DNA of 64,000 bases from Pseudomonas sp. sp1636 (GTDB lineage Bacteria; Pseudomonadota; Gammaproteobacteria; Pseudomonadales; Pseudomonadaceae). Of this stretch, positions 56,320 to 64,000 are shown piece after piece. Every line of letters begins with the position of its first letter. The stretch's first letter is position 1. A program made the translations under genes and the position numbers. The stretch covers positions 186,001 to 250,000 of the forward strand of contig NZ_JARRAB010000003.1 of assembly GCF_030376615.1 (NCBI RefSeq), written 5' to 3'. The notes below the pieces were generated by a model. The model was given only the letters and a program-made list of their open reading frames with translations. It had not been told where the DNA came from and searched no databases.

Positions 56320-58545
56320 CTACTTTTTAAGAAGGCGCAGGCCGTTGAACACCACCAGCAGGCTGACGCCCATGTCGGCAAAGACGGCCATCCACATGGT
56401 GGCCTGACCCGTGAGGGTAATGGCGAGAAACAGGGCCTTGATCCCCAACGCCAGCACGATGTTCTGCTTGAGGATGGCTGCGGTTTGTTGGGACAAGCGG
56501 ATGAAGGCCGGGATCTTGCGCAGGTCGTCATCCATCAATGCTACATCCGCTGTCTCAATGGCCGTGTCCGTGCCGGCGGCGGCCATGGCGAAACCGATTT
56601 CAGACTTCGCCAGCGCCGGAGCATCGTTGATGCCATCGCCGACCATCCCGACGACGTAGCCGCGCGCCTGCAATGCTTCAATGGCTTGCAACTTGTCGAC
56701 CGGAAGGAGGTTGCCGCGCGCCTCGTCGATGCTTACCTGCTTTGCGATGGCTTCTGCTGTGTGCGGGTTATCGCCGCTCAGCATCGTGGTCTTCACCCCG
56801 AGCGCGTGAAGTTCTTCGATTGCTTCGCGGCTGGAGTCTTTGACGGTGTCGGCAACTGCGAACAGGGCAATGGCACGCTGCGGATCACATAGCACCACCA
56901 CCGTCTTGCCTTGGCGTTCGAGGCGCTCCAGCGTCGCTTCCAGTTCCGCTGAACAGAGGCCAAGTTCTTCCACCAGGCGATGGTTGCCCAGGTGCAAATC
57001 CGTGGCCTCGATGGTGCCTCGTACGCCTCGACCCGGCAGGGCTTCGAATCCTTCAACGGTGGCAAATGTCAGCCCATTCTCAGTGGCATGCTTGGCTATC
57101 GCTTGCGAGACAGGGTGGTCAGACCGGCTGGCGAGGCTGGCGGCATGTGTGCGATAGCGCTCGGAGTCCTGCTCAAGCAACGGCATGTAGTCGGTCTGCA
57201 CTGGCTTGCCATGGGTAATGGTTCCGGTCTTGTCGAGGGCCAGGAAGCCGAGTTTGCCGCCAGTTTCCAGGTAGACCCCGCCTTTGATCAGGATGCCTTT
57301 GCGCGCAGCCGCAGCCAGGCCACTGACAATGGTGATCGGCGTCGAGATGACCAAGGCGCAAGGGCAGGCGACAACCAGCAGTACCAGTGCGCGATAGATC
57401 CAGTCGTACCAGGGCTCGGCCATAAACAGTGGCGGCACAATGGCGATAGCCAGGGCGAATAGGAATACGACAGGGGTGTACACCTTGGCGAATTGATCAA
57501 CAAAGCGTTGGGTCGGGGCGCGAGAGCCTTGCGCTTCCTCAACCGCATGGATGATGCGGGCCAGCGTGGTGTTAGCGGCGGCGGCCACGACCCGGTATTC
57601 CAGTGAGCCGGCCTCATTGATAGTTCCAGCAAAAACCGGGTCGCCGGGGGTTTTCTCCACAGGCAGGCTTTCCCCGGTGATGGGCGCTTGGTTGATGGTG
57701 GAGTTGCCAGCGGTCACCTCGCCATCGAGGCCGATTCGCTCGCCAGGGCGAACCCTCACCAGCGCGCCCACTGCGATGGTTTTAACCTCGATTTCAAGCC
57801 ATGTGCCGTTGGCCTGCTGCACCGTGGCGCGTTCCGGGGTCAGCTCCATCAAGCCACGGATGGCATTGCGAGCCCGATCCAACGACTTCGCTTCGATTAG
57901 CTCGGCGACAGTGAAGAGGAACATGACCATGGCCGCTTCCGGCCATTGCCCAATCAGCACCGCACCGGTCACCGCGATACTCATCAGCGCATTGATGTTC
58001 AGGTTACGGTTCTTCAGGGCAATCCAACCTTTTTTATAGGTCGTCAGGCCGCACAGCAGAATGGCGAGCAGCGCCACGCCAGCCACCACCCACTCTGGCG
58101 CAAGCTCGGCGAAGTGCAGCAGTTCAGCCGATACGGCGGCCACGCCCGAAAGCGCCAAGGGCCACCAGGCCTTCTTGCGAGGGGCTCCTTGGCCGTCTTC
58201 GTTTAGTGGCGCTGAACCCTTAACCACTGGGGTGAAACCAAGGTCGCGAATGGCGTCCAATGCTGCTGGCAGTGCATCCGTTGTGTGGCGAAACGTCAGC
58301 ACGCGCTGAAGCAGGTTGAACTCCAGCCCACTGATGCCGGGTAGTGAGGACAGCTTGCCGCGGATCAGTTTTTCTTCCGTTGGGCAGTCCATTTGCTCAA
58401 TGCGAAAGCTGCTGAACTTGGCGCTGGGCATGGCATCTGCCGCGGTGGCCGTAACGGAGGAGCACTTAATCGTCTCGCTGGGGGCACAGCAGACATCCTT
58501 TAGAACCGCTTCAGATTTGTGTTCGTCACCGCAGCAGCCAGTCAT
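56320..58545 (-). CDS. cadA: Cd2+/Zn2+/Pb2+-exporting P1B-type ATPase
   Basis: A 741-residue pump with a Cys-rich N-tail (TGCCGDEH, VCCAPSETIKC) and one heavy-metal domain with QMDCPTEE. The membrane site is CPC in VVACPCALVISTP, the phosphorylated Asp is in DKTGT, and the hinge is [16 protein letters not shown]. The extended acidic/Cys N-terminus is typical of CadA/ZntA. The ATG at 58545 is preferred to the TTG at 58566. It is driven by a MerR-type operator and is divergent from cadR. Confidence 0.94.
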   Translation of the reverse strand: MTGCCGDEHKSEAVLKDVCCAPSETIKCSSVTATAADAMPSAKFSSFRIEQMDCPTEEKLIRGKLSSLPGISGLEFNLLQRVLTFRHTTDALPAALDAIRDLGFTPVVKGSAPLNEDGQGAPRKKAWWPLALSGVAAVSAELLHFAELAPEWVVAGVALLAILLCGLTTYKKGWIALKNRNLNINALMSIAVTGAVLIGQWPEAAMVMFLFTVAELIEAKSLDRARNAIRGLMELTPERATVQQANGTWLEIEVKTIAVGALVRVRPGERIGLDGEVTAGNSTINQAPITGESLPVEKTPGDPVFAGTINEAGSLEYRVVAAAANTTLARIIHAVEEAQGSRAPTQRFVDQFAKVYTPVVFLFALAIAIVPPLFMAEPWYDWIYRALVLLVVACPCALVISTPITIVSGLAAAARKGILIKGGVYLETGGKLGFLALDKTGTITHGKPVQTDYMPLLEQDSERYRTHAASLASRSDHPVSQAIAKHATENGLTFATVEGFEALPGRGVRGTIEATDLHLGNHRLVEELGLCSAELEATLERLERQGKTVVVLCDPQRAIALFAVADTVKDSSREAIEELHALGVKTTMLSGDNPHTAEAIAKQVSIDEARGNLLPVDKLQAIEALQARGYVVGMVGDGINDAPALAKSEIGFAMAAAGTDTAIETADVALMDDDLRKIPAFIRLSQQTAAILKQNIVLALGIKALFLAITLTGQATMWMAVFADMGVSLLVVFNGLRLLKK

Positions 58546-58581
58546 GGAGGTATCCTCATTGGTCAATGCTGCAAAGTGAAC

Positions 58582-58602
58582 ACCCTAAAGCCACTACAGG
58601 GT
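58582..58602. promoter_or_regulatory. CadR-type operator between cadA and cadR
   Basis: A 21-base dyad with ACCCT and AGGGT ends and AAAG / CTAC inner parts, closely resembling the known CadR/PbrR/ZntR operators. A leftward TTGACC -35 overlaps its right edge, facing cadA, with a long spacer as needed for MerR-type activation. Confidence 0.85.
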
Positions 58603-58627
58603 CAAGCGTTTGTCGAAGAGGTGAGTT

Positions 58628-59080
58628 ATGAAAATTGGAGAGTTGGCCAAGCTTGCCGATTGCCAGGTGGAAACGGTTCGCTACTACGAGCGCGAAGGGC
58701 TGCTGCCGGCCCCGGCCCGCAGTGAGGGTAATTACCGCCTGTACAGTAGCGAGCATCTTGAGAGGCTTACGTTTATCCGTAACTGCCGAACACTGGACAT
58801 GACCCTGGAGGAGATCAGAAGCTTGCTCGCGCTGATGGATCGGCCAGAGGAAAACTGTGAGGGGGTGAATAGCTTGGTGGATGAGCACATCAAGCATGTG
58901 CAAACACGCGTGACCAGCTTGCTGGCGCTACAACAACAGTTGGTCGAGTTACGACACCGCTGCGCCTCTGAGCGGGACGTAGATGAGTGTGGAATCCTTC
59001 AGCGACTGAACACCGCTGGTGGAGTCAGTGCGCTTCCAGATAATGGCCACACCCATGTAGGGAAAAGCCATCGGCACTGA
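58628..59080 (+). CDS. cadR: CadR/PbrR-type MerR-family regulator
   Basis: A 150-residue divalent-metal sensor. The N-terminal winged helix MKIGELAKLADCQVETVRYY is followed by a dimer helix. Metal ligands Cys77, Cys112 and Cys121 are present: Cys77 marks divalent sensing. The Cys112-Cys121 spacing of nine equals PbrR, whereas classical CadR has seven. The His-rich tail (NGHTHVGKSHRH) is CadR-like. It activates cadA through the dyad at 58582-58602 and represses itself. Confidence 0.92.
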   Translation: MKIGELAKLADCQVETVRYYEREGLLPAPARSEGNYRLYSSEHLERLTFIRNCRTLDMTLEEIRSLLALMDRPEENCEGVNSLVDEHIKHVQTRVTSLLALQQQLVELRHRCASERDVDECGILQRLNTAGGVSALPDNGHTHVGKSHRH

Positions 59081-59412
59081 TCAGTGCCTGGCTGTCTGTG
59101 AGCCGGGTTAGATACAGACCTGCCGCCTGAAATACGCGCAGGAAACATTGCCGGCGGCGGTTCTGGTTGCGTATTTCGATCCATCCAGTCTGGACTGGTT
59201 TGGTTACTACACTCAAAACCCCGTTCTCAAATCGCTCTCTATCTCCAAACCGATTCGCTTCTCTGATGGCAAAGCCTTTCCGGCCGTCCTGGGTCGAATT
59301 GGTCGTAACCGTTCTGGTGAACCCGAGGCTGTTTTTAAGCGCTCTGGTTGCGGATGGGCGTCTGCGGATGCTGGTAGCGCTGGGAGTCCCGTATTTACTG
59401 GTTTTCAGGCAC

Positions 59413-59437
59413 AAAAAAAGACGTCCGTGGACGTCTT
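59413..59437 (-). terminator. terminator reading leftward, probable original ssrA terminator
   Basis: Stem AAGACGTCC / GGACGTCTT with a two-base loop, followed on the leftward strand by seven T. It lies 12 bases after a degenerate copy of the ssrA 3' end, the position a tmRNA terminator would have. Confidence 0.75.
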
Positions 59438-59449
59438 CGTTTGTATGTT

Positions 59450-59474
59450 TGGTGGGCCGGGGGGGGGAGTTGAA
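59450..59474 (-). other. degenerate copy of the ssrA 3' end (putative att site)
   Basis: Read leftward it runs TTCAA, a C-run, CCGG, then CCCACCA, matching the TTCAA...CCCCGG...CCACCA 3' end of the intact ssrA (61494-61516) apart from a longer C-run and two substitutions. Such a duplicated tmRNA 3' end is the usual scar of an integrating element. Confidence 0.55.
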
Positions 59475-59521
59475 TTCGCACGGTGTTGCTGTAGGAGGCT
59501 GTCTAAAACAGGATAGTTATG

Positions 59522-59618
59522 GGTATTAAAATGCCTTTTTGTGGGCCCAATAGAGTAATTCAGGCATTTAATTGCCTTTTGTCCATGGCTTGGCTAAGAT
59601 TTTAGGCATTAAGTTGCC
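59522..59618 (+). promoter_or_regulatory. three spaced GGCA-N6-TGCC operators upstream of hipA
   Basis: GGTATTAAAATGCC (59522-59535), GGCATTTAATTGCC (59563-59576) and GGCATTAAGTTGCC (59605-59618) share the same 14-base near-palindrome. Centres are 41 and 42 bases apart, four helical turns, so they lie on one DNA face. They are likely bound by the HTH protein encoded after hipA. Confidence 0.65.
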
Positions 59619-59628
59619 GGTAATCGCT

Positions 59629-60954
59629 ATGCACAAGCTGACTCTACAAATCTATGCAGGTGGAAGATGGCAGGATGCCATGGGGGTTGGCTTCGAACAG
59701 CCTGACCTAGGGCTGGATGGGCCTTGTGCGTATGGATACGAGCAGAGCTATCTGGTGAGCTCCCTCGACGCTATCGGCAGTCGCCTGGATTGCGCGGTCA
59801 GTGCAGCTGTACCTCTGGGCTGGGACTCTTGGCGGAGTAAGAGGGCCCCTGCTTTTCTTTACGATATTTTGCCTGCAGGGGCGGCCAGACGCTTTTTGCT
59901 GAAACGCTTGAGTGGTGAACGTCCGGAGGGTCTGAGCTTAGATCTGTTCCTGTTGGGGCGCTGTACGCCTGCACCTATTGGAAATCTGCGCATCAAAGAG
60001 TCCGCAGACGCTATCGCGGGCAGTCCTGTGTTGGGGTTCACACGTCAGGAAGTGGTCAGCCGTGACTCACGCTTCCTAGAGTATGCCTATGAGCAGGGGG
60101 CTGCCATTGGCGGTGCTACTGGGGCGGGCGGTGAGGCTCCCAAGCTGCTGTTAACTGAAGACCGTCATGGTGCCCTGCACCCTGATGCTGTATTGCCGGA
60201 TGCAGATGCTGCACAGCACTGGTTTGTGAAATTTGCACGTAACAAGGCGGGTCGGACGGATCAGGAAATTCTCCGTAGCGAGTATTGCTTCTATCGAGCG
60301 GTTCGGCGGTTGGGGCTCGATACAGTTGCCGCAGAAGGGCTGGCTTTGGAAGAGGGCAATAAGCCCAGCCTGTGGATGCATCGCTTTGATCGCGAAGTCA
60401 GTGTTGCAGGAGTGGGTCGAACTGCCGTTGAGTCGATGTACTCTCTGTCTGGTGTTGCTGAGGCTGGAAGCTATATGTCGCATTCAGAGGTGCTACGAAA
60501 CCTGGTCGCGTTATGGCAAGGCGTTGGGCAGGCTGAGCAGGTTGGTGATTTGGTGTTCGAGTACATGCAGCGTGATCTGCTGAATCAGATTCTTGGTAAT
60601 TCAGACAATCATGGTCGAAACACTTCCATCCTTAGGAATGAGCAGGGCATGAGGCTGGCCCCAATCTATGATCTGGCCCCCATGGTCATGGATGATGAAG
60701 GTGTCACGCGCACAACTAAGTGGCCGAAGCACATTGAGTTGGCGGGTGAGGTCGACTGGAGGGCCGCCTGCGATGAGACTGCGGAGTGGATCAGCTCTGA
60801 TGAGCTATTTCAGCGGCTCAGGGCTGCGGCTCAAATGTTCCTGGCCTTGCCTGATTTGTTGAGTGCAGATGGGCTGCCCGCTGCGACAATGAACCACCCT
60901 CGCGTAGCGCTGCGGGATCTCCCTCAGCGGTTCAATAAGTGGGGGCTCATCTAA
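59629..60954 (+). CDS. HipA-like serine/threonine kinase toxin
   Basis: A 441-residue HipA-family protein. The N-terminal subdomain is followed by GGATGAGGEAPKLLL (substrate/ATP loop), HWFVKFARNKAGRTDQEIL (ATP lysine region), QILGNSDNHGRNTSIL (catalytic loop with Asp, His, Asn) and RLAPIYDLAPM (metal-binding Asp). HipA kinases phosphorylate aminoacyl-tRNA synthetases or other targets and stop growth. The start at 59629 lies after the operators. The gene precedes its HTH partner, the reverse of classical hipBA. Codon use is less GC-biased than in the core genes. Confidence 0.85.
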   Translation: MHKLTLQIYAGGRWQDAMGVGFEQPDLGLDGPCAYGYEQSYLVSSLDAIGSRLDCAVSAAVPLGWDSWRSKRAPAFLYDILPAGAARRFLLKRLSGERPEGLSLDLFLLGRCTPAPIGNLRIKESADAIAGSPVLGFTRQEVVSRDSRFLEYAYEQGAAIGGATGAGGEAPKLLLTEDRHGALHPDAVLPDADAAQHWFVKFARNKAGRTDQEILRSEYCFYRAVRRLGLDTVAAEGLALEEGNKPSLWMHRFDREVSVAGVGRTAVESMYSLSGVAEAGSYMSHSEVLRNLVALWQGVGQAEQVGDLVFEYMQRDLLNQILGNSDNHGRNTSILRNEQGMRLAPIYDLAPMVMDDEGVTRTTKWPKHIELAGEVDWRAACDETAEWISSDELFQRLRAAAQMFLALPDLLSADGLPAATMNHPRVALRDLPQRFNKWGLI

Positions 60955-61220
60955 TGGACATCCTTGAGCGCAACCGGATTCTCAACGAGTTACAGGAGCA
61001 GTTGGCTTCTGGAGAAATTACTATCGGGGTGGCAGTTCGGCGGTTACGCAAGGAAGTGACTGGGTTGCAGCAGGTAAGGTTCGCACAGATGTGCAAGCTT
61101 TCCCTGCGTGCATTGCGGCAGCTAGAACATGATGAAAGCAACCCAACCGTTCAGACCTTGAATAGTGTGTTTAATCCATTCGGCATGCAGGTTGGTATCG
61201 TGCCAAGGGTTTCACGCTGA
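60954..61220 (+). CDS. HipB-like helix-turn-helix antitoxin/regulator
   Basis: An 88-residue HTH protein. The helix-turn-helix is at about 30-75 (VTGLQQVRFAQMCKLSLRAL, RQLEHDESNPTVQTL) with FGMQVGIVPRV at the end. It overlaps the hipA stop by one base (TAATG), so translation is coupled. By family, HipB proteins bind and silence HipA and repress the operon; the repeats at 59522-59618 fit that. The N-terminal 25 residues form a helix absent from short HipB proteins. Confidence 0.78.
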   Translation: MDILERNRILNELQEQLASGEITIGVAVRRLRKEVTGLQQVRFAQMCKLSLRALRQLEHDESNPTVQTLNSVFNPFGMQVGIVPRVSR

Positions 61221-61425
61221 AAGCATAAATCTGTGCGTTTCTGTCTGAAACGACAAACAGCTTCGGGTCGACTCAAACCTGTCACGACCGGCAGAAGTCG
61301 ACCGATTCTGTTGAAAAAGTCGGGGCACATCCTCTCCGAGCGAGCTGATGAGCGTTTTATGCCCCCATATATGCCCCCCGTCAACCGTGGGATGCCCTGG
61401 GATTAGGTGGGAAGACGCGGGCAAG
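61221..61425. other. non-coding tail of the inserted segment
   Basis: No intact gene. On the leftward strand GGGGGGCATATAT and GGGGGCATAAAA occur close together (61350-61381), a type of short direct repeat found as arm sites near tyrosine-integrase genes. The integrase itself is absent. The TTTTTCAACAGAATCGG stretch nearby resembles dispersed Pseudomonas sequence. Interpretation tentative. Confidence 0.35.
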
Positions 61426-61470
61426 AAAAAAGCCGTAAAGCTTTTATTTCTCTAGGCTTTACGGCTTTTC
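61426..61470. terminator. bidirectional terminator between hip genes and ssrA
   Basis: Stem AGCCGTAAAGC (61431-61441) and GCTTTACGGCT (61456-61466) with a 14-base loop. A-run before and T-run after, so it can stop transcription from both ssrA (leftward) and the hip genes (rightward). Confidence 0.85.
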
Positions 61471-61493
61471 TGGGTCTTCCTGGGAAGACTAAA

Positions 61494-61884
61494 TGGTGGA
61501 GCCGGGGGGATTTGAACCCCCGTCCGCCAGTGTTCCACTTTCGGTACTACATGCTTAGCCGTGTCTATTGAGTTAATCCGCAGCCGCCCGACGGGCAGGG
61601 TGCTTTGGACGAGTTGTGTAAGTTTTAGCCGCTTCGTCCACAACGTACTACGCGGCGATCCTGTTCTGCATGACAATCACTTCAGGTTTACAGGCATCCC
61701 CTAGTGATCGCTGGAGCCGAAGCTACCAGAAGGACTAGTCGCGCCGCTTACGCAGCGAGAGCGTAGCCCTCGTAGTTTTCGTCATTGGCAACTATAAAAG
61801 TTGCAACAGTGGATTTACGACTTCTGTTACCAAGTCGGCATGCACCTAGAGTTTCACTACCGGCGTCGAATCCTAATCGGCCCC
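61494..61884 (-). ncRNA. ssrA: tmRNA
   Basis: The 5' end GGGGCCGATTAGGATTCGAC (61884 leftward) and 3' end ...CGGCTCCACCA (61494) pair to form the tRNA-like acceptor, with the T-arm TTCAAATCC. The reading frame for the tag (61789 to 61748) encodes ANDENYEGYALAA and a TAA. Length 391 bases. tmRNA rescues stalled ribosomes with SmpB. Its 3' end is a preferred integration site for islands, and the inserted segment on its 3' side fits this. Confidence 0.95.
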
Positions 61885-62033
61885 AAAGCTGTGTGACTTG
61901 AAGGTTGGACGCCTAGTGTACGGCAAAGGTTCCGTAGCGTCGACCGGGCAATCTTCAGGCGCACGCTGCCAGTCATGTGCAGCTATGATTGCTGCTTGAA
62001 GTGGGTGCAATGTCTTTGGGAAGAGACCTGATT

Positions 62034-64000
62034 ATGCCGCGAGTATCGCGTTACCCCGTGCGCCAGTGGATTTGGCGCGCCTTTGTGCAGAGTGCCTTGA
62101 TTCCGCTGATCCTGGTGGAGACGGTGTTGGTCACCGTGTATTTGCTGAGCAATGCGGCCATTCGCGATGCGCAAATCGGCCATCTGCAGCAGAGCGCTCT
62201 GGAGGACTTGTCCACGGCGGTGGCGCGCGAGGGGCAGGTGATCGACGGTCGGTTACGCTCGGTTGAGGCGCAGGTGCGGATTTTCCGTGATGCAGCGACT
62301 CATGCGCTGCAAAACACCGGCTTCCAGCCCGATGCGCTGGAACTCAGGCGGCATGTTTCGACCAGCAATGGGGTGTTTTATAGCCGTAGCGATGATGGCC
62401 GCGCGGCGTCGTTCTATGCCAACAGCACGCCAGCGGTGCAGCAGGATCACGTCAAGGCTCTGCGCTTGTCGCAAGTCGACCCGCTAATGCGCGCGATTCG
62501 CGACGCCAATCCGTTGGTCAGTGCGCTTTATTTCAATAGTTGGGACAGTTACAACCGCATTTACCCATTCTTCATGACCCCCGAGCAGTATCCCCATGAC
62601 ATGGTGATACCCAATTACAACTTCTATTACCTGGCCGACGCTCGGCACAATCCGGCGCGTGAGGTGGTGTGGACCGATGTCTATCTCGATCCGGCCGGGC
62701 AGGGCTGGATGATGTCGGCGGTGGCGCCGGTGTACCGCGATGACTTTCTCGAGGGGGTGGTCGGTCTGGATATTACTGTCGGCCAGATGCTCAGCGAGAT
62801 CGGTGAATTGGACGTGCCTTGGCAGGGCTATGCCATGTTGGTCAGCCGCGAGAACAACATCATGGCGTTGCCGCAGGCCGGCGAGGAGGACTTCGCTCTG
62901 CACGAGCTGACCGAGTATTCCTACGCCGAGGCGGTGCGGCGTGAGGTGCTAAAACCCGAGGATTTCAGCCTTAACTCGCGTACCGATATGCAGCCGCTGT
63001 TGCAGGCTATGGCATCCGGTCAGGGTCGTGTGCAGGAGGTGATGCTCGGTGGGCGCAAGCAGTTGGTCGCCTGGAGCGAGATTCCGCAAACCGGTTGGCG
63101 TTTGCTGCTGGTGGTCGATGAGGAAAATATCTACCGCGAGACCAACCGCCTGGCCGAACGCTATTTGCAGATCGGCTACCTGTTGATCGTCGGCCTGGCA
63201 CTGTTCTATCTGCTGCTTTTTGCCTGGATGTGGCTGCGCTCGCGGCGTTTGAGCGATCAGTTGGCTCAGCCGATTGCCGGTATCGTCGGCATGATGCGCC
63301 GACTCGGCATGGGTGATTATCACCCCAGCGCGCCGTCCAGCCAGATCGATGAGTTGGTCAGCATGGCGCAGGCTGTGCAGCAGGCCGGTGAGCAGTTGCA
63401 GGCCAGCGACAGCGAACGGAACGAGGCGCAGCGCATTCTGCAGCTGGTGCTGGAAAGCACCACCGAGAGCCTGTGGGAGGTGGATGTGCCGAGCGCGACG
63501 ATCAAGCTCAGTGAGCACTTCGTCAAGCGTTTCGGCCTGAGAGTCGAGAGCATGCATTTCAGTGAGTTCAATCGGGGTGTGCATCCCGATGACCTGGAGC
63601 GCGTCCGCCATCTGCGCCAGTTATTTGCGATCAGTGGCGAGGATCGGTTCGAGGCCGAGTACCGCTATGCCGATGCAAGCGGTGAATACATATGGCTGCT
63701 CAGTCGCGGCAAGGTACTCGAGCGCGACAGCAGCGGCGGTGCCTTGCGCATCGCCGGCACCCATGTTGACATCACGCGGCTCAAGCAGGTGCAGGAGGAG
63801 TTGCGGCGAGCCAGCTTGGAGGCCCAGTCCGCCAGCCAGGCCAAGAGCCGTTTTCTGTCGAGCATGAGTCATGAATTACGCACGCCGCTGAATGCGATTT
63901 ATGGCTTTGGTCAGTTGATCGAGATGGAGACGCAAGACAAGCTGGATGCCCAGCAGGAAGCGGATTATGCCCGTGAAATCGTGAATGCCAGTCGCCATCT
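62034..64000 (+). CDS. membrane sensor histidine kinase (runs off the window)
   Basis: The frame is open from 62010 or 62034 to the end of the window. Helix 1 ([22 protein letters not shown]), a large periplasmic Cache-like domain ([35 protein letters not shown], given in part) and helix 2 ([20 protein letters not shown]) are followed by a HAMP-like linker. A PAS domain (about 470-590) and the HisKA phospho-acceptor box [15 protein letters not shown] (near 615) come next. ATP-binding and any receiver domains lie beyond the window. ATG 62034 has GGGAAGAGA upstream. The signal is unknown. Confidence 0.9.
   Translation, partial: MPRVSRYPVRQWIWRAFVQSALIPLILVETVLVTVYLLSNAAIRDAQIGHLQQSALEDLSTAVAREGQVIDGRLRSVEAQVRIFRDAATHALQNTGFQPDALELRRHVSTSNGVFYSRSDDGRAASFYANSTPAVQQDHVKALRLSQVDPLMRAIRDANPLVSALYFNSWDSYNRIYPFFMTPEQYPHDMVIPNYNFYYLADARHNPAREVVWTDVYLDPAGQGWMMSAVAPVYRDDFLEGVVGLDITVGQMLSEIGELDVPWQGYAMLVSRENNIMALPQAGEEDFALHELTEYSYAEAVRREVLKPEDFSLNSRTDMQPLLQAMASGQGRVQEVMLGGRKQLVAWSEIPQTGWRLLLVVDEENIYRETNRLAERYLQIGYLLIVGLALFYLLLFAWMWLRSRRLSDQLAQPIAGIVGMMRRLGMGDYHPSAPSSQIDELVSMAQAVQQAGEQLQASDSERNEAQRILQLVLESTTESLWEVDVPSATIKLSEHFVKRFGLRVESMHFSEFNRGVHPDDLERVRHLRQLFAISGEDRFEAEYRYADASGEYIWLLSRGKVLERDSSGGALRIAGTHVDITRLKQVQEELRRASLEAQSASQAKSRFLSSMSHELRTPLNAIYGFGQLIEMETQDKLDAQQEADYAREIVNASRH

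Larger units (their letters stand above)
59081..59628. other. 548-base gap: island boundary and hipA control region
   Basis: From left: about 330 bases with no convincing gene (open frames exist on both strands but lack codon bias), a terminator (59413-59437), a degenerate ssrA 3'-end copy (59450-59474), then the three operator-like repeats before hipA. The AT content rises after 59500. Confidence 0.55.

Noticed and set aside
59251..59529. Possible small membrane protein starting MAKPFRPSW
   Set aside because: The frame runs through the terminator and the ssrA-like copy, and competing frames exist on both strands, so it is most likely chance.

Overview
The window is high-GC DNA with strong G/C third-position bias and gene content typical of Pseudomonas in the broad sense. 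Pointers are a CueR/CopA/CopZ copper module, a BauR/BauA/BauC beta-alanine module, Pseudomonas-type adenine deaminase, an ssrA (tmRNA) gene with a gammaproteobacterial tag, and dispersed repeats of the DUF1534 kind. The species cannot be fixed from the sequence. It looks like ordinary chromosome interrupted by a few accessory patches.

Layout. 0-2.2 kb: end of a SagB-type oxidoreductase, tesB and a HAD phosphatase. 2.2-5.6 kb: copper homeostasis (cueR and copA leftward, copZ rightward) around a symmetrical MerR-type operator region. 5.8-10.2 kb: RND efflux adaptor and pump with a terminator. 10.4-12.2 kb: a PAS/GAF membrane sensor with no visible output domain. 12.6-17.2 kb: a probable copper-handling operon (DUF2946 protein, TonB-dependent receptor, PepSY membrane protein, PCu(A)C chaperone). 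17.2-25.2 kb: adenine deaminase, YigZ, TetR, a LysR/PACE-efflux divergent pair, then bauR/bauA/bauC. 25.2-26.75 kb: three and a third tandem copies of a roughly 455-bp non-coding repeat. 26.85-28.8 kb: an AT-richer orphan HsdR_N-like nuclease and a NYN-LOTUS RNA-binding/nuclease protein. 29-37.6 kb: CBS protein, cytochromes (dihaem, pentahaem, P460), secreted endonuclease I, YjdM, a PhyH-type dioxygenase, an AraC regulator beside a broken AhpD-like gene, and a LEA-type lipoprotein.

37.9-54.35 kb is a single rightward operon for an MSHA-type (type IV family) pilus in the order I-I2-J-K-L-M-N-E-G-F-B-A-C-D-O-P-Q. Genes mostly overlap by a few bases. PilM/N/O/P-like inner-membrane parts, secretin, ATPases, platform, major and minor pilins and a very large MshQ-like protein are all present. 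mshE carries a tandem c-di-GMP-binding MshEN motif. mshF is out of frame because of a threefold perfect heptanucleotide repeat; removing one copy restores the expected reading frame. This is the most striking single observation in the window.

54.6-59.1 kb: a DUF3313 lipoprotein, relics (a C-terminal gene fragment and a probable IS5-type transposase N-terminus), then a cadmium/zinc/lead resistance module (DUF3703, CadA ATPase, divergent CadR) with a clear MerR-family operator. 59.4-61.9 kb: a small inserted segment (HipA-like kinase plus HTH partner) lying between the intact ssrA gene and what looks like a displaced ssrA 3' end with its own terminator. 62.0 kb to the end: the start of a membrane sensor histidine kinase that runs off the window.
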